Shown in pieces: positions 27,355 to 36,507 of a stretch of DNA of 40,053 nucleotides. How positions within the stretch are numbered: the first letter of the stretch is position 1; each line of letters starts with the position of its first letter. The notes under the pieces are model-generated. The model worked only from the letters and a program-made list of their open reading frames with translations. It was not told the origin of the DNA and searched no databases. Source of the DNA: an uncultured Methylococcaceae bacterium (GTDB lineage Bacteria > Pseudomonadota > Gammaproteobacteria > Methylococcales > Methylomonadaceae); assembly GCA_903944165.1 (NCBI GenBank), contig CAJAQT010000190.1, positions 1 to 40,053 of the forward strand, read 5' to 3'. The translations under genes and the position numbers were made by a program.

Positions 27355-27865
27355 AGAATTATTAACTAATCTTGACCTTGCGTTGCGTCAAGTGATTGAA
27401 CAGCGCCAGTTGGTTAATCCAATGATGATAGGTATTCGTACCGGTGGGGTATGGATTGCCGAGCAAATGCATCAACGTTTAGCGATTGAAGAGCCTTTAG
27501 GATTGCTAGATATCAGCTTTTATCGCGATGATTTTTCTCAACTGGGTGTGCATCCGCATGTAAAGCCCAGTGCGATACCGGGGCATATTGACGGGCGCGA
27601 TATTATCTTAATTGATGATGTCTTTTATACAGGGCGCACTGTACGTGCTGCACTTAATGAGATTTTTGATTATGGGCGACCAAATCAGGTAGTGCTTGCC
27701 GTATTAATCGAACGAGATGGCAAACAAATTCCTATTTCACCAGATTGTGTGGGCGTGCGCATGGCTTTAAGTGCGTATCAACGCATTAAATTATTAGGGC
27801 CAGATCCTTTAGTGATTGAAGTAGAAAACATGCCGTTACACAGTGAAGGCGAGACGGTCAGATGA
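27341..27865 (+). CDS. pyrR: Bifunctional pyr regulator / uracil phosphoribosyltransferase
   Basis: A PRTase-fold protein of 174 residues. The PRPP-binding motif [19 protein letters not shown] is intact, and [15 protein letters not shown] is the N-terminal substrate region. In Bacillus PyrR binds pyr mRNA and controls attenuation; in Pseudomonas-type operons it is associated with pyrimidine control in a different way. No attenuator is visible upstream, since pyrR begins inside yqgF after a CAGGAG site. It overlaps pyrB by four bases (ATGA). Confidence 0.94.
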   Translation: MLTIEELLTNLDLALRQVIEQRQLVNPMMIGIRTGGVWIAEQMHQRLAIEEPLGLLDISFYRDDFSQLGVHPHVKPSAIPGHIDGRDIILIDDVFYTGRTVRAALNEIFDYGRPNQVVLAVLIERDGKQIPISPDCVGVRMALSAYQRIKLLGPDPLVIEVENMPLHSEGETVR

Positions 27866-28818
27866 ATAATCTGCAATTAAACGCTGAAGGTAGGCTTAAG
27901 CATTTCATTACTATTGAAGGCTTATCGCGTGAGTTATTAACAGAAATTTTAGATACCGCTGAGTCTTTTGTTGGTATCACTGATCAACAAATTAAAAAAG
28001 TGCCTTTATTGCGAGGTAAAACCATTGTTAATTTGTTTTTTGAAAACAGTACCCGAACTCGTACCACGTTTGAGTTAGCCGCAAAACGTTTATCCGCAGA
28101 TGTCTTGAGCATGAGCATTTCTACGTCATCAACCTCTAAAGGCGAAAGCTTGCTGGATACTATTCGTAATCTTGAGGCTATGTTTGTGGATATGTTTGTG
28201 GTGCGTCATGGGATTAGTGGTGCGGCACATTTTATTGCCAGTCATACGGCACCGCATATTAGTGTGATTAACGCTGGGGATGGTCAGCATGCACATCCCA
28301 CCCAAGCAATGCTTGATATGTTTACCATTCGACAGATTAAAAAATCGTTTATCGGCTTACGCGTAGCGATTATTGGTGATATTTTGCATTCCAGAGTGGC
28401 GAGGTCTGAAATTCAAGCGCTGAATATTTTGGGGGTTGAGGAGGTTCGAGTGATTGCGCCTAAAACCTTATTGCCAGCACATGTGCATACCTTAGGCGTA
28501 AGCGTGTGTCATGATTTAACTGAAGGTTTAAAAGATATTGATGTCATTATTATGCTGCGGTTACAAAAAGAACGCATGACCTCAGCCTTATTGCCTAGCG
28601 AAAGTGAGTATTTTAAGTGCTTTGGCTTAACAGAAAAAAAATTAAAAATTGCCAAACCTGATGCTATCGTGATGCACCCAGGCCCTATTAACCGTGGTGT
28701 TGAAATTGAGTCGCAAGTGGCTGACGGTAAGCAATCCGTCATTTTAAAGCAAGTAAGCAATGGGATTGCCGTGCGTATGGCGATTATGTCAATGGCAATG
28801 CAGCCAATGAGCCAATGA
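27862..28818 (+). CDS. pyrB: Aspartate carbamoyltransferase, catalytic chain
   Basis: Condenses carbamoyl phosphate with aspartate in pyrimidine synthesis. The 318-residue chain has the carbamoyl phosphate site STRTR (63-67), the SKGESLLDT loop that reaches into the neighbouring active site, HPTQAMLDM and the [11 protein letters not shown] segment. No pyrI regulatory chain follows; a dihydroorotase-like gene does, ten bases on. This is the class A arrangement of Pseudomonas, where PyrB needs the non-catalytic partner to assemble as a dodecamer. Confidence 0.96.
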   Translation: MNNLQLNAEGRLKHFITIEGLSRELLTEILDTAESFVGITDQQIKKVPLLRGKTIVNLFFENSTRTRTTFELAAKRLSADVLSMSISTSSTSKGESLLDTIRNLEAMFVDMFVVRHGISGAAHFIASHTAPHISVINAGDGQHAHPTQAMLDMFTIRQIKKSFIGLRVAIIGDILHSRVARSEIQALNILGVEEVRVIAPKTLLPAHVHTLGVSVCHDLTEGLKDIDVIIMLRLQKERMTSALLPSESEYFKCFGLTEKKLKIAKPDAIVMHPGPINRGVEIESQVADGKQSVILKQVSNGIAVRMAIMSMAMQPMSQ

Positions 28819-28828
28819 TAGGATATTA

Positions 28829-30112
28829 ATGAATAAAATTTTGATAAAAAACGGTCGAATTATTGATCCAGCTAATGCTATAGATCAGCTTGGAATGATT
28901 GCTGTGGCGGAGGGTAAAATTTTTGCAGTCATTGATATTCCAGCAGATTTTACTCCAGATTATGTGCTTGATGCGACGGCTCAGGTGGTTTGTCCTGGTT
29001 TTATTGATTTAAGTACGCGTTTACGAGAGCCTGGGCAAAGTCGTAAAGCAACCATAAAAAGTGAGGTGAGCGCCGCAGCCAGTGCTGGCGTGACCAGTTT
29101 GTGCGTACATCCTGATACCAAGCCGGTAATCGACACAGCAGCTGTGGCAGAATTAATTAAAGAGCTGGCGAATAAAGCAGGTTACCCACAAATTTATCCG
29201 ATAGCTGCGTTAACTCAAAAATTAGAGGGTGCTGAATTAAGTTCCATGCTGGCACTTAAGCAAGCGGGCTGTATTGCCGTAGGTAACGGCAATCAGGCCA
29301 TTAAAAATTTATTGATTTTACGACGAGCAATGGAATATGCCGCGAGTCATGATTTATTACTGATGTTTAGACCCAATGATTATTGGTTAGGGAATAGCGG
29401 GTGTGCGCATGAGGGTGTGGTGGCAACTCGTTATGGTTTACCAAGTATTCCTGACGCTGCTGAAACCATTGCCTTAGATCAGTGTCTTGAATTAGCTGAA
29501 TTAACAGGGTGTAGAGTGCATTTTGGGCAATTGAGCTGTAAACGTTCTGTTATTAAGGTGCATCAAGCACTCAAATATGGCTTAAATATTAGTGCGGATG
29601 TTGCTATTCATCAGCTGCATTTAACTGAAAACGATATGTTGCCTTTTGACAGTGCTTACCATGTTTTGCCGCCATTACGGACGGAGCTTGATAAGCAATA
29701 TTTACGTCAGGGACTTGCTGGAGGGTCAATTGCCTGTATTTGTTCTGATCATCAGCCGCATGATATTGATGCAAAATTAGGTGCTTTTCCTGAGACCGAG
29801 CCTGGCGTATCGTCATTAGAGACACTCTTACCCTTGATGTTAAAATTAGTCACTGAGCATGCCATTACTTTGGAACAAGGTATTGCTGCGTTAAGCTGTA
29901 ATCCAGCAAAAACACTAGGGCTTGCCAGTGGCACTTTAACATCAGGTAGGTCAGCAGATATCTGTATTTTTAATCCCCATTTGCCGTGGCAAGTTAATGC
30001 TGAAAATTGGTTAAGTAATGGGCTTAATACGCCTTTCTGGGGGCAGACATTTACGGGTAGGGTGACGCATACTTTACAAGCAGGGCAGTGTATTTATACT
30101 TTGGCTGACTAA
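28829..30112 (+). CDS. pyrC: Non-catalytic dihydroorotase-like subunit PyrC' (PyrX)
   Basis: A dihydroorotase-fold protein of 427 residues that seems to have lost its metal site. The HxH motif expected after the PGFID strand is Ser62-Thr-Arg64 (DLSTRLREPG). The next metal region reads MFRPNDYW with no His, and the HxxH pair keeps His231 but has Gln234. One His (261) and Asp307 in CSDHQPH remain. The fold and length are otherwise complete, so this is not decay. In Pseudomonas such PyrC' proteins serve as scaffolds for PyrB, and position right after pyrB agrees. A true dihydroorotase must be encoded elsewhere. Confidence 0.88.
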   Translation: MNKILIKNGRIIDPANAIDQLGMIAVAEGKIFAVIDIPADFTPDYVLDATAQVVCPGFIDLSTRLREPGQSRKATIKSEVSAAASAGVTSLCVHPDTKPVIDTAAVAELIKELANKAGYPQIYPIAALTQKLEGAELSSMLALKQAGCIAVGNGNQAIKNLLILRRAMEYAASHDLLLMFRPNDYWLGNSGCAHEGVVATRYGLPSIPDAAETIALDQCLELAELTGCRVHFGQLSCKRSVIKVHQALKYGLNISADVAIHQLHLTENDMLPFDSAYHVLPPLRTELDKQYLRQGLAGGSIACICSDHQPHDIDAKLGAFPETEPGVSSLETLLPLMLKLVTEHAITLEQGIAALSCNPAKTLGLASGTLTSGRSADICIFNPHLPWQVNAENWLSNGLNTPFWGQTFTGRVTHTLQAGQCIYTLAD

Positions 30113-30114
30113 GC

Positions 30115-30150
30115 CATGACCGCATGCATTCATTACGGCATGCGGTCGTG
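30115..30150. terminator. Bidirectional stem-loop between pyrC' and speD
   Basis: GACCGCATGC (30118-30127) and GCATGCGGTC (30138-30147) form a perfect ten-base stem with a ten-base loop, extended outward by CAT/GTG with one wobble pair. It sits centrally between two genes that end towards each other. There is no long T run, but it is the only structure available to stop both transcripts. Confidence 0.65.
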
Positions 30151-30167
30151 TATTGAGCACTTGAAGC

Positions 30168-30953
30168 TTAACGGCGATAGTTATGACCATAAAAAATTTC
30201 CGTGACTTCACGGTTTAATTTCTTTTCAATTTCTGTCTTTTTAGCTTCTGTTAAATTACTTTCTTTTTCAAATAAATATTTTTCCAGTTCAGTTTCTTTA
30301 AGCATCATCTTGGTATGAAAAATATTTTCGTGATACACGTTGACATCAATCATCTGATAACTTTCTTGCGTATCTTTGGCGATATAATTTTGTATTGAGG
30401 TGATGTTGTGATCAATAAAATGTTTTTTACCAGAAATGTCACGGGTAAAGCCACGCACACGATAATCCATAATCACGACATCTGATTCGAAGCTATGAAT
30501 CAAATAGTTCAGTGCTTTTAAGGGTGAAATGCGTCCACACGTTGAAACGTCAATATCTGCTCTGAAGGTGCTAATGCCGTTGTCAGGGTGGCTTTCTGGG
30601 TAGGTGTGCACGGTGATATGGCTTTTATCAAGGTGACCTAAGACAGTTTCTGGCAAGGGGCCAGGAGATTGGCTATTCATATTTGAGGGCGGTGCAACAT
30701 CGCCTTCAGAGATAAGCATCGTGACGCTGGCACCTTGGGGATCATAATCTTGGTGAGCAATATTAAGCACTTGTGCGCCAATAATGTCAGCAACGTCTTT
30801 TAATATTTGCGTTAAACGTTTAGCGTTATACGCTTCATCGATATATTCAATGTACGCTTGTTGTTGTTCTGCTGGAGCGTAACAAATGTCGTAAATATTA
30901 AAACTGAGTGATTTGGTTAAATTGTTAAAACCATGTAATTGCAACTTGTTCAA
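30168..30953 (-). CDS. speD: S-adenosylmethionine decarboxylase proenzyme (E. coli type)
   Basis: Makes decarboxylated SAM for spermidine synthesis after self-cleavage to a pyruvoyl enzyme. Cleavage would fall between Lys110 and Ser111 in [12 protein letters not shown] chose TTG at 30953: it gives [18 protein letters not shown], aligned with the E. coli N-terminus, 261 residues against 264, and lies just after the osmC stop with GAGG nine bases upstream. An upstream ATG (30983) would add ten residues and overlap osmC by 26 bases. The two genes are surely cotranscribed. No speE spermidine synthase gene is in the window. Confidence 0.93.
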   Translation of the reverse strand: MNKLQLHGFNNLTKSLSFNIYDICYAPAEQQQAYIEYIDEAYNAKRLTQILKDVADIIGAQVLNIAHQDYDPQGASVTMLISEGDVAPPSNMNSQSPGPLPETVLGHLDKSHITVHTYPESHPDNGISTFRADIDVSTCGRISPLKALNYLIHSFESDVVIMDYRVRGFTRDISGKKHFIDHNITSIQNYIAKDTQESYQMIDVNVYHENIFHTKMMLKETELEKYLFEKESNLTEAKKTEIEKKLNREVTEIFYGHNYRR

Positions 30954-30957
30954 TTCA

Positions 30958-31374
30958 TTAAACCTCGATAACTTCGTAATCATGGGAAATAGCTACTGAT
31001 TTGCCTAACATAATGGAGGCGGAACAATATTTCTCTGCTGATAATTTGATAGCGCGTTCAACGGCCGATGCTTTTAAATCGTGCCCGCTCACAACAAAAT
31101 GCAGATGAATTTTACTGAAAACGCTAGGGATAGCATCGACACGTTCCGCAGTGATTTTTGCGACACATTTTACAATGTCATTTCTACCTTTTTGCAAAAT
31201 TTGTACGACATCAAATGAAGCGCAACCCCCAACTCCAAGTAATATCATTTCCATTGGGCGTATACCCTTATTTTGACCACCTAAATCAGGCGGTCCATCC
31301 ATGATAACAGCATGACCACTGCCAGTTTCGCCAACAAACATAGCGCCGTCGACCCATTTGACTGTTGCTTGCAT
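30958..31374 (-). CDS. OsmC/Ohr family protein (YhfA-like)
   Basis: A 138-residue OsmC-fold protein of the YhfA subgroup. The two family cysteines are present, in [14 protein letters not shown] and AEKYCSAS, positioned as the reactive pair that reduces organic hydroperoxides in OsmC and Ohr; activity of the YhfA group is less sure. It lies directly upstream of speD with four bases between the stop and the TTG start, a pairing I recall from other gammaproteobacteria. It is divergent from rubredoxin across 278 bases. Confidence 0.85.
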   Translation of the reverse strand: MQATVKWVDGAMFVGETGSGHAVIMDGPPDLGGQNKGIRPMEMILLGVGGCASFDVVQILQKGRNDIVKCVAKITAERVDAIPSVFSKIHLHFVVSGHDLKASAVERAIKLSAEKYCSASIMLGKSVAISHDYEVIEV

Positions 31375-31652
31375 TTATTCTACCCTAAAGAAAAAAGACG
31401 CATAGAATAGCACATTATGACTATTCGTCACTTTTCCCGCGTATTTTTAGTCCTATTTTTATGATGATAATTTAGAGGTATTCTGTGTTGCCCCAAAAGC
31501 TGTTTAATAACTCCATGATTAAACATAGTATTTTCTTATTGTTGTGGAGTTTTAGTAGGTTAGCACTAGAATAAGACACGGGTGTGTAGTTGTGGGCGTG
31601 TTTTTTGTTGTGATTTGGTAGGTTTTTTTAACGTAATTACTGGAGCGAAAAA

Positions 31653-31823
31653 ATGGTCAATTTTAAAAAGTACGAGTGTGATGTGTGTGGTTTTATCTAT
31701 GATGAAGCGGTTGGTGATCCTGATTCTGGCATAGCTCCTGGAACCTTATGGGAAAATATTCCTGATGATTGGCGCTGTCCTGAGTGTGGTGTAGGTAAAA
31801 ATGATTTTAATTTAGTTAAATAA
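31653..31823 (+). CDS. Rubredoxin
   Basis: A 56-residue electron carrier with the complete iron site: Cys9 and Cys12 ([10 protein letters not shown]) and Cys42 and Cys45 ([11 protein letters not shown]), plus the [11 protein letters not shown] and DDWRCP segments. A TGGAG lies eight bases before the ATG. It stands alone between the divergent OsmC-like gene and the YgfX-like unit, so its partner (alkane hydroxylase, rubrerythrin, nitric oxide reductase or another) cannot be told from context. Confidence 0.96.
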   Translation: MVNFKKYECDVCGFIYDEAVGDPDSGIAPGTLWENIPDDWRCPECGVGKNDFNLVK

Positions 31824-31922
31824 GCTGACAATGACTTTCCTGTTCTGTTGAGTAAGTACGGAAGCAATAAGCTTATTCTGTTTCATATAAAGCCGATGGT
31901 TAGTTTTTCTTAGGGTGAATAA

Positions 31923-32030
31923 ATGAAGAGGCGCGGCAGTAATTTTTTGGGCATGGCTGTTCAGCGTTTAGTGAGTTTTATTATCTTAAAGCGCGCTAAG
32001 TTTCATGCAGTAAGTGACTTGACTTGTTAA
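31923..32030 (+). CDS. Possible 35-residue leader peptide
   Basis: A short frame (MKRRGSNFLGMAVQRLV at its start) preceded by AGGGTGA at proper spacing. Its stop overlaps the TTG start of the YgfX-like gene by seven bases, which would allow coupling. It is basic with a short hydrophobic part. Length and lack of a known family keep this tentative. Confidence 0.3.
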   Translation: MKRRGSNFLGMAVQRLVSFIILKRAKFHAVSDLTC

Positions 32031-32488
32031 AAAAATATGAGTCCCCATTATGGATAAACGGGAAAGAGTCCCTGCGTTTGCAGTGCTTTGTGAGCGTTAT
32101 TCAGGTATTGGTGCTAAACGCAATAGTGTTTAACGCCTTACCTCTAAGCATAAAAGGGCTGCTTTCTCTAGTAAGTTGTATTGTTTTTGTGCGCACTTAT
32201 GTGCGTTTTAGACGAACGCACTATCAAATCAAACATGACGTTGACGCGGGGTGGGCGTTGACAATCAATGCACAGCCTTTTAACGCAGTCGTCATCTTGC
32301 CTGAGAGTATCGTTACCCAATATGTATTGGTGTTATGTTATCGCGACCAAGCACCAGTAACGGCCAAGAAAATGTTTTGGTGTCATAACGTCACGCGGTC
32401 TTTGCTAGTGCTGCCAGATGCGGTAGGCCAGGCAGAGTATCAACAATTGATTGTGCGTTTGCGCACTCAGCACTTGGAAAGGCACTAG
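32024..32488 (+). CDS. YgfX-like membrane protein
   Basis: A 154-residue protein with two neighbouring hydrophobic segments (about 22-40 and 44-60) followed by a basic stretch (RTYVRFRRTHYQIK) and a beta-rich cytoplasmic part. This layout and the spacing of aromatic and basic residues resemble YgfX/CptA, the partner of the succinate dehydrogenase flavinylation factor SdhE; similarity is moderate and no sdhE gene adjoins. The start is TTG at 32024, since an in-frame stop lies six bases earlier and no ATG follows soon. An upstream small frame may provide coupling. Confidence 0.5.
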   Translation: MLKKYESPLWINGKESLRLQCFVSVIQVLVLNAIVFNALPLSIKGLLSLVSCIVFVRTYVRFRRTHYQIKHDVDAGWALTINAQPFNAVVILPESIVTQYVLVLCYRDQAPVTAKKMFWCHNVTRSLLVLPDAVGQAEYQQLIVRLRTQHLERH

Positions 32489-32596
32489 ATTCAATGAAAA
32501 AAATTGAAATAAAGTGTAAATCGGTTACATAGTAAAGCTACGTTAGTTGTATTGTGAGTGGCAAAAAATTTAATTAAAAAAATAAGGAGAAATCGG

Positions 32597-32839
32597 ATGT
32601 CAAAAGCTCAAAACTTACAGGATAATTTTTTAAATACCTTACGTAAGGAGCATACGCCTGTATCAATTTTTTTGGTGAATGGGATCAAATTGCAAGGTAA
32701 AGTCGATTCATTTGATCAATATGTCATCATGTTAAAAAATACTGTCAGTCAGATGGTTTACAAGCATGCGATCTCAACCATTGTGCCAAGTAAAGCCGTT
32801 AAAATGATTCGTGATGATGAAGAGACCGTTGAAGAATAA
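32597..32839 (+). CDS. hfq: RNA chaperone Hfq
   Basis: A hexameric Sm-like protein that pairs small RNAs with mRNAs. The 80-residue product begins [19 protein letters not shown], with the Sm1 region [20 protein letters not shown] and the Sm2 motif [11 protein letters not shown], all typical. AAGGAG precedes the ATG at 32597; an upstream in-frame start at 32558 adds 13 basic residues absent in the family. The acidic C-terminal tail is short. hflX follows 53 bases on, the classic hfq-hflX-hflK-hflC order. Confidence 0.97.
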   Translation: MSKAQNLQDNFLNTLRKEHTPVSIFLVNGIKLQGKVDSFDQYVIMLKNTVSQMVYKHAISTIVPSKAVKMIRDDEETVEE

Positions 32840-32892
32840 TCTTAAAATACGCAGTGCTTTATTTAACTTTTGGTACTGGAGTGGGGCGATGA

Positions 32893-34158
32893 GTGTTTGA
32901 TCGTCCGCAAACGGGTGAGCGAGCCGTCCTTGTTCATTTAAATTTTTATGCTAATCAAGAAGACCTGGCCGAGCTTAAAGAGCTTGCAAAATCTGCCGGT
33001 ACAGATCCAGTGGAGGTGGTGACGGGCTCACGGCAGCGACCGGATCCAAAATATTTTGTAGGTAAAGGTAAATTAGACGAGCTTAAGTCCGTCGTCGAAG
33101 CGTGTCAGGCCGAAGTCGTTTTGTTTAATCATGCATTAACGCCAAGTCAGGAAAGAAATTTAGAAGGCTTTCTAGGTGTCCGAGTGGTTGACAGAAATGG
33201 CTTGATTTTAGACATCTTTGCACAACGAGCGCAGTCCTTTGAAGGCAAATTGCAAGTTGAGTTAGCGCAATTAAAGCATCTATCAACGCGCTTAGTGCGA
33301 GGCTGGACACATCTTGAGCGTCAAAAAGGCGGTATTGGTCTCCGTGGTCCTGGAGAAACACAGCTAGAAACAGATAGGCGTTTATTAAGTCTGCGTATTA
33401 AGCAAATTCAACAGCGTCTTGATAAAGTAGACAAACAGCGTCACCAAGGACGTAGTAAGCGGAAGAAAGCTGAAATACCCACAGTATCATTGGTGGGCTA
33501 CACCAATGCAGGAAAATCAACCTTGTTTAATCAATTAACGGGAGCGGAAACTTACGCTGCCGATCAGTTATTTGCGACCTTAGATCCAACGCTACGCAGT
33601 ATTTCTATGGCCACTAAGCATGAATTGGTGCTGGCAGATACGGTCGGTTTTATCCGACATTTGCCACATGAATTAGTCGCCGCTTTTAAGTCCACGTTGC
33701 AAGAAGCCAGTGAAGCAGATTTATTACTGCATGTTGTTGATGCGTGCAGTGAAGATCGTGATGAAATTATGGTGCAGGTCAATCAGGTGCTTACTGATAT
33801 TAAAGCAGATAGCGTTAAGCAATTAGAAGTCTTTAACAAGATTGATTTGCTCGACACTATGCAGCCGCATATCGACCGAGATGAGCAGGGTAAGCCTAGG
33901 CGAGTATGGTTATCAGCGCAAACAGGCGCAGGCTGTGAGTTGCTTTTACAAGCCCTGTCAGAGCTTTTTGCGACCACACAAGTTAAGCGTCATTGCTTTA
34001 TCGAGGCCAGTCAAGGTGATATTCGTGCACGATTATTTACTTGCGCAAATATAATTGAAGAGCATATTGATGAGCAGGGAACAAGTGAGTTAGTGATTGA
34101 AATTGATGTTAAATATTTAGGATTACTGAAGGGTGTTAAGACCGTGGAACTTGTCTAA
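32893..34158 (+). CDS. hflX: Ribosome-splitting GTPase HflX
   Basis: A GTPase of 421 residues that binds the large ribosomal subunit and splits stalled or heat-damaged ribosomes. The N-terminal HflX domain has TGSRQRPDPKYFVGKGK; a linker with GGIGLRGPGETQLETDRR is the family signature; the G domain has GYTNAGKST (202-210), DTVGF and NKIDLL. The start is GTG at 32893, giving MFDRPQTGE as in relatives (MFDRYD in E. coli). It follows hfq and is separated from hflK by about 180 bases. Confidence 0.96.
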   Translation: MFDRPQTGERAVLVHLNFYANQEDLAELKELAKSAGTDPVEVVTGSRQRPDPKYFVGKGKLDELKSVVEACQAEVVLFNHALTPSQERNLEGFLGVRVVDRNGLILDIFAQRAQSFEGKLQVELAQLKHLSTRLVRGWTHLERQKGGIGLRGPGETQLETDRRLLSLRIKQIQQRLDKVDKQRHQGRSKRKKAEIPTVSLVGYTNAGKSTLFNQLTGAETYAADQLFATLDPTLRSISMATKHELVLADTVGFIRHLPHELVAAFKSTLQEASEADLLLHVVDACSEDRDEIMVQVNQVLTDIKADSVKQLEVFNKIDLLDTMQPHIDRDEQGKPRRVWLSAQTGAGCELLLQALSELFATTQVKRHCFIEASQGDIRARLFTCANIIEEHIDEQGTSELVIEIDVKYLGLLKGVKTVELV

Positions 34159-34341
34159 AAAGAGCAATAAAAGCACCACTGATGTAGTTTTTTAAAAAAG
34201 CGAGAGTGTTTATCAATCAGAATTATGTGATTTACGATAGAATACGCATAGTTTTCAACCTTATTTTATGTGGTTACGTTTATAAGTCCCTTGTTTACCC
34301 TAACCCATTAAGCTAATTAATAATCCAATACGGAGTTGTGT

Positions 34342-35571
34342 ATGTCCTGGAATGAGCCTGGCGGCGATAAAAAAGACCCTTGGAGTGGTCGGGGAGATCA
34401 AAATGGCCCTCCTGATCTTGATGAAGCAATACGTTCTATACAAGAAAAATTAACTAATTTATTCGCAGGTACTGGTGGTGGGGGCTCTTCTTCAGAGCCG
34501 CCATCATCAGGTAAGCCAATGAAAAGTTTATCAATTATTGGTGCTGGTGTGGCTTTTGTTTTATGGGGAGCCAGTGGCTTTTATATTGTCGATGAAGGGA
34601 ATCATGGCGTTGAAACCCGTTTTGGTCAGTACATAGGCATTACTCAGTCAGGTTTACATTGGCATATTCCCGCACCATTTGAGCGTGTTGATCTTGTCAA
34701 TGTTAAACAACAGCGGTTTATAGAAGTAGGGTATCGAAGCGGAGGCAGTGAGCAATTTAAAGGTTCAGTTCCCAAAGAAGCCTTAATGTTAACTAAAGAT
34801 GAAAACTATGTTGATGTTCGTTTAGCCGTGCAGTATCAGGTTAAAGACGCGAAACAGTTTTTGTTTAATATAGTTAATCCTGCGGCGACCTTAAAACAAG
34901 TCACAGAAAGTGCTCAGCGTGGCGTTATCGGTGGCAGTACCATGGATTTCGTATTAACTGAGGGGCGCAGTGAAATTGTGACGCAGATTAAAAAAGAAAT
35001 TCAGGATGTGATGGATAGCTATCAATCTGGTATTCAGGTTACCAGTGTGAATTTACAAGATGCCCAGCCACCAGAACAAGTTCAAAATGCCTTTGCTGAT
35101 GCAATTAAAGCGCGGGAAGATGAGCAGCGCTTAATCAACGAAGCAGAAGCCTATTCCAATGATGTTGTGCCTAAAGCACGCGGCGCGGCAGCAAGAAAAT
35201 TACAAGAAGCAGAAGGGTATAAAGAACAGATTATTGCCCAAGCAGAAGGGGATACCGTTCGTTTTACCAAGCTTTATGCAGAATATAGAAAAGCTCCTGA
35301 AATTACCCGTAAACGGATGTACATAGAATCCATTGAAACTGTGTTGTCTGAAACAAGTAAAGTAATGGTGGACGTAAAAGGTGGCAATAACATGATGTAT
35401 TTGCCCTTAGATAAATTATTAGAATACAAACCAGCCGTTGCAAATACCAATGTAGGCGCGGTTAACGCTAATGAAGGTTTAAATCATGTCACTATTCCGC
35501 AAGTTGCTTCGGGTGAAGAGCATAATATTGAACGAGCTTCAAGCCGTAGCCGTGATTCTAGGGGACGCTAA
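34342..35571 (+). CDS. hflK: FtsH modulator HflK
   Basis: A stomatin/prohibitin-family membrane protein of 409 residues that with HflC encloses the FtsH protease. The cytoplasmic N-terminus MSWNEPGGDKKDPWSGR is typical of HflK, then a Gly/Ser-rich linker, a membrane helix at about 60-82 and the SPFH domain (FYIVDEGNHGVETRFG onward) in the periplasm, with a long charged helix from about 255. ATG 34342 is preferred over an upstream TTG because it gives the family start and has CGGAG ahead. It overlaps hflC by one base (TAATG). Confidence 0.96.
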   Translation: MSWNEPGGDKKDPWSGRGDQNGPPDLDEAIRSIQEKLTNLFAGTGGGGSSSEPPSSGKPMKSLSIIGAGVAFVLWGASGFYIVDEGNHGVETRFGQYIGITQSGLHWHIPAPFERVDLVNVKQQRFIEVGYRSGGSEQFKGSVPKEALMLTKDENYVDVRLAVQYQVKDAKQFLFNIVNPAATLKQVTESAQRGVIGGSTMDFVLTEGRSEIVTQIKKEIQDVMDSYQSGIQVTSVNLQDAQPPEQVQNAFADAIKAREDEQRLINEAEAYSNDVVPKARGAAARKLQEAEGYKEQIIAQAEGDTVRFTKLYAEYRKAPEITRKRMYIESIETVLSETSKVMVDVKGGNNMMYLPLDKLLEYKPAVANTNVGAVNANEGLNHVTIPQVASGEEHNIERASSRSRDSRGR

Positions 35572-36428
35572 TGACACAGAATAAAATTATACTCGGAGCA
35601 GTGAGTGTACTGGTTGTCATCTTAATGATGAGTACCTTTACAGTTTATGAAACAGAAAAAGCCATTAAATTTAGACTAGGTGAAATTGTCAAAAGCGATT
35701 ATGCACCGGGGCTACACTTTAAACTGCCCTTAATTAACAACATCAAATTATTTGATGCCCGCATACAAACTATGGATTCACGTCCTGAGCGGTTCTTAAC
35801 TGCAGAAAAGAAAAACGTTATCGTGGATTCATTTGTAAAATGGCGTATAGGCGATGTAACTAAATTTTATACAGTTGTTGCTGGTGATACAGATCAAGCT
35901 AATCTACGCTTAGATCAAATCATTAAAGACGCTTTTCGTAGTGAATTTAGCAAACGTAATATTAAACAGTTGGTGTCCACAGATCGCAGTGCAATCAGAG
36001 AAATTTTAATTAAAAATTCCAAACAAATTGCAGCAAATTTAGGTATGGATATTTTAGATGTGCAAGTCATGCGTATTGATTTACCAGAAGAGGTGAGTGC
36101 TTCGGTGTTCAGTCGTATGGAAGCAGAGCGTGAGCGCGTAGCGCGTGAGTTCCGTTCACAGGGCGCAGAAGCAGCCGAGAGAATTCGTGCAGATGCGGAT
36201 CGTCAACGTGTGGTGACCTTAGCGAATGCTTATCGTGAAGCAGAAAAGCTACGTGGTGAAGGTGATGCAAGTGCCGCAGAAATTTATGCCAATGCCTATA
36301 GCCAAGATAGTGAATTTTATAATTTTTATCGTAGTTTAAGCGCATATAAAAAGACCTTTGGCAGTTCAAGTATGATTATGCTTGATGCTGATTCTGAGTT
36401 CTTTCAATATTTTAAAAAGCAAAAATAA
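35571..36428 (+). CDS. hflC: FtsH modulator HflC
   Basis: The 285-residue partner of HflK. One membrane helix at about 6-25 precedes the SPFH domain (FTVYETEKAIKFRLGEIV, YAPGLHFKLPLINN). A long Ala/Glu/Arg helix follows (RMEAERERVAREFRSQGAEA) and the conserved end DADSEFFQYFKK. Its ATG shares a base with the hflK stop, so equal translation is likely. A good Rho-independent terminator follows within 35 bases. Confidence 0.97.
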   Translation: MTQNKIILGAVSVLVVILMMSTFTVYETEKAIKFRLGEIVKSDYAPGLHFKLPLINNIKLFDARIQTMDSRPERFLTAEKKNVIVDSFVKWRIGDVTKFYTVVAGDTDQANLRLDQIIKDAFRSEFSKRNIKQLVSTDRSAIREILIKNSKQIAANLGMDILDVQVMRIDLPEEVSASVFSRMEAERERVAREFRSQGAEAAERIRADADRQRVVTLANAYREAEKLRGEGDASAAEIYANAYSQDSEFYNFYRSLSAYKKTFGSSSMIMLDADSEFFQYFKKQK

Positions 36429-36462
36429 ATCATCATTTCGCTTTATAATCTAAGTTTTACCA

Positions 36463-36490
36463 AAGACGCTCCATTTATGGGGCGTTTTGT
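36463..36490 (+). terminator. Rho-independent terminator after hflC
   Basis: ACGCTCC (36466-36472) pairs with GGGGCGT (36479-36485) through one G-U pair around a six-base loop. Outer A-T pairs extend the stem, and the tail reads TTTTGTTT. It closes the hfq-hflX-hflKC unit. hisZ starts only 18 bases later, so hisZ-purA needs read-through or a promoter inside hflC. Confidence 0.75.
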
Positions 36491-36507
36491 TTGAGTGGAT
36501 AATCAAA

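Noticed and set aside
28829-30112. pyrC' as a decaying pseudogene
   Set aside because: The frame is full length without stops or shifts, and loss of metal ligands is known for the scaffold form found after pyrB.
31862-31885. AATAAGCTTATT palindrome after rubredoxin as a terminator
   Set aside because: It is a loop-free palindrome of 12 bases without a T tail, so it would not form a useful hairpin.
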